Below, one piece after another: positions 1 to 5,303 of a stretch of 5,303 nt of DNA (the stretch's first letter is position 1; every line of letters starts with the position of its first letter). Where the stretch lies: assembly GCA_946885815.1 (NCBI GenBank), contig CAMPHE010000145.1, positions 1-5,303 on the forward strand. The letters run 5' to 3'. The stretch comes from an uncultured Arenimonas sp. GTDB lineage: Bacteria > Pseudomonadota > Gammaproteobacteria > Xanthomonadales > Xanthomonadaceae. The notes under the pieces are model-generated. The model worked only from the letters and a program-made list of their open reading frames with translations, searched no databases and was not told the origin of the DNA. A program made the position numbers and the translations under genes.

Positions 1-375
1 CAGCTCGGCAGCCGCTACGTCCGCTACTTCAACCGGTTCCGGGGCCAGCGCGGCCGGCTCTGGGAGCATGGCTACCACAGCCAGCCGATCGTCGGCGCCG
101 CGTCGCTGCTCGGCTGCCAGAGCTTCATCGAACTCAATCCGGTGCGCGCTGGCCTGGTCGAATCGCCGGGCCGCTACCGGTGGTCGAGCTATCGCCACCA
201 CGCGTTCGGCGATGCCGATCCGCTCGTGCGCTCCCACGCCCGCTACGACGCGCTGTCCGCGGACCCGGTGCTGCGCCAGCGCAAATACGTCGGCATGGTC
301 GCGGCCGGGATCAGCGAGCCGCAGCTGGCGCGGCTGCGCGGGAACGTGCGGGGCGGGGCCGACGGCGGACGATGA
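1..375 (+). CDS. REP-associated tyrosine transposase (RAYT, Y1_Tnp/IS200-like), C-terminal part, cut by window start
   Basis: Frame 1 is open from the first base to the TGA at 373-375 and gives 124 residues; the N-terminal part with the HUH histidines lies outside the window. The family signature is clear: YVRYFNRFRGQRGRLWEHGY (residues 6-25), then IELNPVRAGLV (43-53), then Y-RWSSY (about 60-66) and a Y-DAL/LRQ-KY tail. RAYTs are single-domain HUH nucleases related to IS200/IS605 TnpA that bind and cut REP hairpins; most are domesticated single-copy genes. Oddity: the usual YIELNP is FIELNP here (F42, codon TTC at 124-126). By alignment from memory to E. coli TnpA-REP, that position is the catalytic tyrosine (Y115). 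The tyrosine of the preceding YLL motif is also serine. This copy may therefore bind but not cleave, or may be decaying, although its reading frame is intact to the stop. A REP-like hairpin lies at 4734-4764. Family call is firm; activity is uncertain. Confidence 0.88.
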   Translation, partial: QLGSRYVRYFNRFRGQRGRLWEHGYHSQPIVGAASLLGCQSFIELNPVRAGLVESPGRYRWSSYRHHAFGDADPLVRSHARYDALSADPVLRQRKYVGMVAAGISEPQLARLRGNVRGGADGGR

Positions 376-388
376 GAGAAGGCGGGCG

Positions 389-2350
<1,962 letters not shown>

Positions 2351-2469
2351 GGCGGGCTCCGGCCGCAGGATACGACAGAAGCCCTGCAACGGATCAGCAC
2401 GGATCAACACGGATTGAAAAGCGCTTGACCGATCCGCTCTTTCCGTGTCGATCCGTTGTCAATGCTTCT
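2351..2469. other. Spacer between desaturase and acs, mostly occupied by a palindrome
   Basis: This 119-nt spacer contains the acs ribosome-binding site, about 25 nt of unremarkable sequence and the 72-nt palindrome at 2387-2458. On the minus strand the palindrome begins 11 nt after the desaturase stop. I see no well-spaced -35/-10 pair for acs and no run of T residues that would make the palindrome a standard intrinsic terminator. Co-transcription of desaturase and acs is therefore possible but unproven. Confidence 0.6.
2387..2458. repeat. 72-nt imperfect palindrome built of 10-nt units (element A)
   Basis: The outer arms 2387-2403 and 2442-2458 are inverted copies matching at 15 of 17 positions, the only difference being AG versus GA in the middle. 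The exact centre of the arms (between 2422 and 2423) is also the centre of the perfect 8-nt palindrome AAGCGCTT (2419-2426). Each arm reads as three 10-nt units going inward. The left arm on the plus strand has AACGGATCAG, CACGGATCAA and CACGGATTGA. The right arm on the minus strand has AACGGATCGA, CACGGAAAGA and GCGGATCGGT. With one bulge, the inner CGGAT/ATCCG segments (2410-2414 and 2432-2436) also pair, so a long imperfect hairpin is possible. It lies wholly between genes. It could be an mRNA processing or stabilising structure, a weak terminator, or a small non-autonomous repeat; I do not recognise the family. Confidence 0.8.
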
Positions 2470-3642
2470 TCAGGCCCGCGCCGGCATCATCGAATAGCCT
2501 TTCAGCCGCGCCGAGAAGTCCTCCAGCGTCCGGATGCCCGACGCCTCGGCGTCGGCGCACCACGCGCGCAGCGCGTCGAGCCTGGTTTCGGCCTCGGCGC
2601 TGCGCAGCTCGTAGATCGCCAGCAGGCGCGCGCGGAAATCCATCAGGCGCTGCGTGCGCGGGCGCTCGGCGATCCACGCGCTGAACGCCTCGCGGTTGAC
2701 GTCGCTGAGCCAGCGCCCGTCGCTGCGGAACGCGCGCCGCAACCGCCCGCTGAGATCGCCGGCCTCGTGCTGCAGGTGCGGCTTGAGCACCAGCTGGAAA
2801 TAGTCGGTGGCCACCTGCCAGCGGTGCACCATCATCGCCTTCAACGTGTCGGCGTCGGGCACCTGGATGTTCGGACGCACGTCGAGTTCGGGTGCGGTGC
2901 GCAGCACCTTCGCGAGGCCGAGCCGCTCCAGGCCGCGGATCACCGCCCAGCCGATGTCGAATTCATGGCGCCGCAGCGCGAACTTCGCCGAGCTCGGGAA
3001 CGCGTGGTGGTTGTTGTGCAGCTCTTCGCCGCCGATCCAGACACCCCACGGCGACAGGTTGGTCGCGGTGTCGGCGGTGTCGAAGTTGCGATAGCCCCAC
3101 CAGTGGCCGAGACCGTTGATCACGCCGGCGGCCCAGAACGGGATCCACAGCATCTGCATCGCCCACAGCGCGATGCCGGGCAGGCCGAACAGCGCGAAAT
3201 AGAGGAACAGCACCAGCGTCGGCCCGACGTTGGAATGCGGCGTGTACAGATGCCGCTCGATCCAGTCGTCCGGCGTGCCCTTGCCGTATTTCTCCATGTC
3301 GTCGCGGTCGAGCGCCGCGGCGCGGTAAAGCTCGCTGCCGCGCCACAACACCGTGCCGATGCCGGCGAAACGGGGGCTGTGCGGGTCCTCGGCGGTTTCG
3401 CATTTCGCGTGGTGCTTGCGATGGATCGCCGCCCACTCCTTCGTGATCATGCCGGTCGTGAGCCACGCGAAGAACCGGAACCAGTGCGCGACCCCCGGAT
3501 GGAAATCGACGCCGCGATGCGCCGCGCTGCGGTGCAGGTAGAGGGTCGTCGACGCCATCGTCAGCTGCCCGACGACGACCAGCACCGCGACCATCTGCCA
3601 GACGGAGGCGCCGGTAAGGCCGCGCGAAAGGAACTCGATCAT
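2470..3642 (-). CDS. Integral-membrane fatty-acid desaturase (delta-9 acyl-CoA/acyl-lipid type)
   Basis: Membrane di-iron enzyme expected to introduce a cis double bond into saturated acyl chains with O2 and an electron donor, giving oxygen-dependent control of membrane fluidity. The product is 390 residues. All three histidine boxes are present: HRSAAH (37-42), HRKHH (74-78) and HNNHH within EELHNNHHAFP (207-217), plus the extra ligand-type histidine in NGLGHWWG (H180). Hydrophobic segments lie at about 10-33, 50-66, 139-158 and 160-177, the usual OLE1/stearoyl-CoA desaturase layout. The last roughly 130 residues form a charged, probably cytoplasmic tail, as I recall for about 390-residue proteobacterial homologues such as Pseudomonas DesB. 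Whether the substrate is acyl-CoA or phospholipid cannot be read from the sequence. The ATG at 3642 is preferred over the in-frame GTG at 3648 because GGAG lies 5 nt before it. The gene is divergent from mutM across 276 nt, and acs follows 119 nt downstream. Confidence 0.92.
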   Translation of the reverse strand: MIEFLSRGLTGASVWQMVAVLVVVGQLTMASTTLYLHRSAAHRGVDFHPGVAHWFRFFAWLTTGMITKEWAAIHRKHHAKCETAEDPHSPRFAGIGTVLWRGSELYRAAALDRDDMEKYGKGTPDDWIERHLYTPHSNVGPTLVLFLYFALFGLPGIALWAMQMLWIPFWAAGVINGLGHWWGYRNFDTADTATNLSPWGVWIGGEELHNNHHAFPSSAKFALRRHEFDIGWAVIRGLERLGLAKVLRTAPELDVRPNIQVPDADTLKAMMVHRWQVATDYFQLVLKPHLQHEAGDLSGRLRRAFRSDGRWLSDVNREAFSAWIAERPRTQRLMDFRARLLAIYELRSAEAETRLDALRAWCADAEASGIRTLEDFSARLKGYSMMPARA

Positions 3643-3647
3643 CGTCA

Positions 3648-3651
3648 CTCC
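3648..3651 (-). promoter_or_regulatory. Shine-Dalgarno of the desaturase, decides its start
   Basis: On the minus strand GGAG is followed by TGACG and then ATG (3642-3640), an optimal 5-nt spacing. The upstream GTG at 3648 begins with the final G of this motif, so it cannot be served by it. This fixes the start at 3642. Confidence 0.75.
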
Positions 3652-3657
3652 GGGAAG

Positions 3658-3672
3658 GGCGGGATGCCCGCC
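3658..3672. repeat. Small GC stem-loop in the desaturase leader
   Basis: GGCGGG (3658-3663) and CCCGCC (3667-3672) pair perfectly around a 3-nt loop. On the minus strand this lies six nt upstream of the desaturase Shine-Dalgarno, so it could affect translation initiation if transcribed. Six-bp GC stems arise often by chance in DNA of this composition, so the functional reading is weak. Confidence 0.35.
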
Positions 3673-3776
3673 ACCGCATGATGGCGCCTGCCCCCTGCAG
3701 CGTCACGCGAAGAGCGCCGTGGCGACCGGCGCGGTTCAGCGTCGTGAGGGTGCGCGGGGCGCCGGAGGTCTTATTC

Positions 3777-3888
3777 TTTGGCCACGACCGAGCACGACGG
3801 GCCACGACAGAACACGACAAGAGCAGAGCCCCTTCAAAAAGCTCCTGTCGTGTTCCGTCGTGGCCCGTCGTGCCCGGTCGTGGCCAAA
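3777..3888. repeat. 112-nt hairpin with 48-bp arms made of 10-nt CACGAC units (element B)
   Basis: The arms 3777-3824 and 3841-3888 are inverted copies matching at 45 of 48 positions, around a 16-nt loop (3825-3840). CACGAC occurs in the left arm at 3783, 3793, 3803 and 3813, an exact 10-nt period. Its complement GTCGTG occurs in the right arm at 3847, 3857, 3867 and 3877, again exactly 10 apart. The 4 nt following each CACGAC vary within an arm but are mirrored between arms. The three mismatches (3791/3874, 3809/3856, 3820/3845) are all A on the left and C on the right, so RNA from the minus strand would pair along all 48 positions with three G-U pairs. The outer ends read TTTGGCC/GGCCAAA. 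The element lies 30 nt upstream of mutM and 134 nt upstream of the desaturase. There is no coding sequence or transposase inside. It is much longer than a classical REP, and I do not recognise the family. Confidence 0.95.
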
Positions 3889-3918
3889 TCCGCTTTCTGT
3901 CCGAGTCCAGGTTCCCCG

Positions 3919-4731
3919 ATGCCCGAGTTGCCCGAAGTCGAGACCACGCGCCGCGGACTCGCGCCGCATGTCGAGGGCCGGCGCATCACCCGTGTCGTGC
4001 TGCGGCGGCCCGACCTGCGCTGGCCCATCCCGCCGGAGGTGCCTGCCCGGCTGCCAGGCCAGCGCGTCACGGCCGTGCGGCGACGCGCGAAGTACCTGCT
4101 GCTCGACACCGCGCCGGGCAGCGCGCTGCTGCATCTGGGCATGTCGGGGATGCTGCGCGTGCTGCCGGCCACGACCCCGGTGGGGATTCACGACCACGTC
4201 GACCTCGCGCTCGATTCCGGTCGCGTGCTGCGGTTCACCGATCCGCGTCGTTTCGGCTGCCTGCTGTGGCAGCCCGCGGGCACGACGCACGCGCTGCTGC
4301 AGGGCCTCGGGCCCGAGCCCCTGTCGGCCGATTTCGACGGCGACTACCTGTTCGCGCGCAGCCGCGGACGCAAGGCGCCGGTGAAGGCGTTCGTGATGGA
4401 CCAGCGGATCGTCGTCGGCGTCGGCAACATCTACGTCGCCGAAGCGCTGTTCCGCGCCGGCATCGCACCGGGCCGCGCCGCCGGCTCGATCTCGCGCGAG
4501 CGTTACGCGCGGCTCGCCACGGCCGTGAAGGACATCCTCGCGTACGCGATCACCCGCGGCGGCACGACGCTGCGCGATTTCCTCGCGCCCGACGGCGCCC
4601 CCGGTTACTTCGAGCAGGAGCTCGCCGTCTACGGCCGTGAAGGCGAGCCGTGCCGCACCTGCGGCCGGCCGCTGCGCGACGACCCGATGGGCGGCCGGGC
4701 GACCGCGTGGTGCAGCCGTTGCCAGCGGTGA
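3919..4731 (+). CDS. mutM: Formamidopyrimidine-DNA glycosylase / AP lyase (Fpg, MutM)
   Basis: Base-excision repair enzyme that removes 8-oxoguanine and formamidopyrimidines from DNA and nicks the backbone by beta,delta-elimination. The product is 270 residues, the usual length. It begins [14 protein letters not shown]: after Met removal Pro2 is the Schiff-base nucleophile and Glu3 the acid/base residue. Also visible: lysine in RAKYLLLD (K58), the void-filling triad equivalents M75 (in LGMSGMLR), R111 and F112 (in DPRRFG, 108-113), the helix-two-turn-helix region with [13 protein letters not shown] (166-178, N170 for phosphate contact), the [16 protein letters not shown] loop and a C-terminal zinc finger C245-X2-C248-X16-C265-X2-C268 with finger arginine R260. 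The ATG at 3919 is fixed by the obligatory N-terminal MPELPE. The frame is open back to a TTG at 3778, but that extension only translates the hairpin. A weak Shine-Dalgarno-like CAGG lies 7 nt upstream (3908-3911). All catalytic residues are intact. Confidence 0.97.
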   Translation: MPELPEVETTRRGLAPHVEGRRITRVVLRRPDLRWPIPPEVPARLPGQRVTAVRRRAKYLLLDTAPGSALLHLGMSGMLRVLPATTPVGIHDHVDLALDSGRVLRFTDPRRFGCLLWQPAGTTHALLQGLGPEPLSADFDGDYLFARSRGRKAPVKAFVMDQRIVVGVGNIYVAEALFRAGIAPGRAAGSISRERYARLATAVKDILAYAITRGGTTLRDFLAPDGAPGYFEQELAVYGREGEPCRTCGRPLRDDPMGGRATAWCSRCQR

Positions 4732-4733
4732 CC

Positions 4734-4764
4734 TGTGGGGATCGGGCCTGAAGGCCCTCCCACA
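4734..4764 (-). repeat. REP-like palindrome (GTGG head, GC stem) after mutM
   Basis: Read on the minus strand: TGTGGG, A, GGGCCT, TC, AGGCCC, GATC, CCCACA. The inner 6-bp stem has a 2-nt loop and the outer TGTGGG/CCCACA stem closes the structure. A short GC hairpin with a GTGG (or GTAG) tetranucleotide at its foot is the hallmark of REP sequences processed by RAYT proteins. Very similar GTGGGAG-stem-GA repeats are, from memory, common in xanthomonads and pseudomonads. It starts 2 nt after the mutM stop, so it may also cap or help terminate the mutM mRNA, although no T-run follows. Only one copy is visible, so repetition in the genome is inferred. Confidence 0.75.
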
Positions 4765-4770
4765 TGGGGT

Positions 4771-4776
4771 TATAGT
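4771..4776 (+). promoter_or_regulatory. Possible -10 box of the sigma-factor gene
   Basis: TATAGT matches the sigma-70 -10 consensus at 5 of 6 positions and stands out in GC-rich surroundings, 34 nt before the ATG at 4811. No convincing -35 lies 16-18 nt upstream, because that position falls inside the REP hairpin. It may need an activator, or the match may be fortuitous. Confidence 0.35.
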
Positions 4777-4810
4777 TGCGCCAGCCCGCGCAGACGGGAT
4801 CCGGGGACCC

Positions 4811-5303
4811 ATGAACGACACGGCCGACATCACCCAGTGGCTGAGCGAGGCGCGCGGCGGCGACAAGTCCGCGCTCGACCGCGTGCTGTCGACGCTCTAC
4901 CGCGAGCTGCACGGGATGGCGCGACGCCAGCTCGGCGGCCAGCAGTACGGGCACACGCTCGACACCACGGCGCTCGTGCACGAGGCATACCTGAAGCTCG
5001 CCGGCCGTGCCGAGGCCGAGTTCGAGGACCGCGCGCACTTCTTCGCCTACGCGGCGTCGGCGATGCGCAGCGTCGTGGTCGACTACGCGCGCCAGCGCCT
5101 GGCGGTGAAGCGCGGGGGCGACCTGCACCGGGTCACCGACCTGCCCGAGGACGCCGGCGGCGGCATGCGGCTCGACGAGGACATGCTCGGGCTCGACGTC
5201 GCCCTGAACAAGCTCAACGACCTCGACCCGCGTCTCGCGCAGGTGGTCGAGATGCGCTATTTCGCCGGCCTGTCGGAGACCGAGATCGCCGGCCTGCTGA
5301 AGC
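4811..5303 (+). CDS. ECF-like RNA polymerase sigma factor (TIGR02999/sigma-70 ECF-like HTH type), 3' end beyond the window
   Basis: An open frame runs from ATG 4811 to the window edge (164 residues plus one base). Sigma region 2 spans about residues 8-98: an LYRELHGMARRQL core helix, the family-typical LDTTALVHEAYLKLAG (50-65) and HFFAYAASAMRSVVVDYARQR (76-96). A variable linker (about 100-128) precedes the start of region 4, LNDLDPRLAQVVEMRYFAGLSETEIAGLL (135-163), where the -35-binding helix-turn-helix begins. The family is usually about 185-200 residues, so perhaps 20-35 are missing. These sigma factors redirect RNA polymerase to small regulons. In many Xanthomonadaceae and Acidobacteria the next gene encodes a serine/threonine kinase with TPR repeats, which cannot be checked here. 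The start is supported by the family-like N-terminus and GGGGA at 4803-4807, which is close (3 nt) to the ATG. The gene lies 79 nt after mutM, with its own -10-like box between. Confidence 0.9.
   Translation, partial: MNDTADITQWLSEARGGDKSALDRVLSTLYRELHGMARRQLGGQQYGHTLDTTALVHEAYLKLAGRAEAEFEDRAHFFAYAASAMRSVVVDYARQRLAVKRGGDLHRVTDLPEDAGGGMRLDEDMLGLDVALNKLNDLDPRLAQVVEMRYFAGLSETEIAGLLK

Larger units (their letters stand above)
3643..3918. other. Divergent intergenic region, desaturase/mutM
   Basis: This 276-nt stretch separates two divergent genes and must contain at least the desaturase promoter. From left to right it holds the desaturase ribosome-binding site; a small perfect stem GGCGGG-ATG-CCCGCC at 3658-3672, six nt beyond that site; about 100 nt of GC-rich sequence with nothing recognisable; a short AT-rich patch TTATTCTTT (3771-3779); the 112-nt hairpin at 3777-3888; and only 30 nt before the mutM start. 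TATTCT (3772-3777) resembles a -10 box for mutM, but no matching -35 is visible. If it is used, transcription would start inside the hairpin's left arm. No protein-coding gene is supported here. Confidence 0.65.

Noticed and set aside
2351..2410. N-terminal extension of Acs from GTG 2410
   Set aside because: It begins inside the repeat and has no ribosome-binding site, whereas ATG 2350 has GGAG at 6 nt and gives the standard length and family numbering.
2387..2458. Standard intrinsic terminator for the desaturase
   Set aside because: The stem is long, bulged and not followed by a T-run on the minus strand; the only TTTT lies near the centre of the element.
2425..3681. Plus-strand open frame of 418 codons antisense to the desaturase
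   Set aside because: Same reasoning: it mirrors the desaturase, whose three histidine boxes are intact, and the antisense product has no family features.
3783..3882. CRISPR-like array from the repeated CACGAC/GTCGTG units
   Set aside because: Units are only 6 nt conserved with 4-nt gaps and are mirrored between arms. CRISPR repeats are longer, direct, and separated by spacers of about 30 nt; no cas gene is present.
3778..3918. N-terminal extension of MutM from TTG 3778
   Set aside because: Fpg activity requires the mature N-terminal proline of MPELPE; the extension would bury it and only translates the palindrome.
3678..4640. Plus-strand open frame of 320 codons over the intergenic hairpin and mutM
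   Set aside because: It is out of frame with mutM, which has all its catalytic residues; the alternative product shows no recognisable domain.
4734..4764. Clear Rho-independent terminator of mutM
   Set aside because: The hairpin is well placed but is followed by TGGGGTTATAG rather than a T-run; REP is the better description, with termination only a possible side role.

Overview
The window is very GC-rich and almost every codon ends in G or C. Its gene content is ordinary for a Gammaproteobacterium. The REP-type palindrome (GTGG head plus a short GC stem) together with a REP-associated tyrosine transposase (RAYT), and the ECF-like sigma factor type, point towards Xanthomonadaceae/Lysobacteraceae (Lysobacter, Luteimonas, Xanthomonas and relatives). 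This placement is inferred from style and gene content, not from a marker gene.

Layout from left to right. (1) 1-375, plus: the C-terminal half of a RAYT family protein, cut by the window edge. The residue aligned with the catalytic tyrosine is phenylalanine. (2) 389-2350, minus: acs, a complete acetyl-CoA synthetase of 653 residues, converging on the RAYT with a 13-nt gap. (3) 2351-2469: spacer holding a roughly 72-nt imperfect palindrome built of 10-nt units. (4) 2470-3642, minus: a complete membrane fatty-acid (delta-9 acyl-CoA type) desaturase of 390 residues. (5) 3643-3918: divergent intergenic region dominated by a striking 112-nt hairpin, with 48-bp arms and 45 of 48 positions paired, each arm made of four 10-nt units starting with CACGAC. 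(6) 3919-4731, plus: mutM (fpg), a complete DNA glycosylase of 270 residues. (7) 4732-4810: a REP-like hairpin immediately after the mutM stop, then a TATAGT -10-like box. (8) 4811 to the right edge, plus: the first 164 residues of an ECF-like sigma factor.

Functionally, acs and the desaturase are co-oriented and both concern acetyl/acyl-CoA and lipid metabolism, so they could share a transcript. The palindrome between them would then lie in the mRNA. mutM is a stand-alone base-excision repair gene. The sigma factor probably begins a regulatory unit that continues outside the window.

The coding genes are conventional. The unusual material is between them: two long palindromes (2387-2458 and 3777-3888) that share a 10-nt internal period and a CACG core, plus a separate REP next to a RAYT-bearing locus. 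I do not recognise the two long 10-nt-period palindromes as a named repeat family. They are the best candidate for something undescribed.
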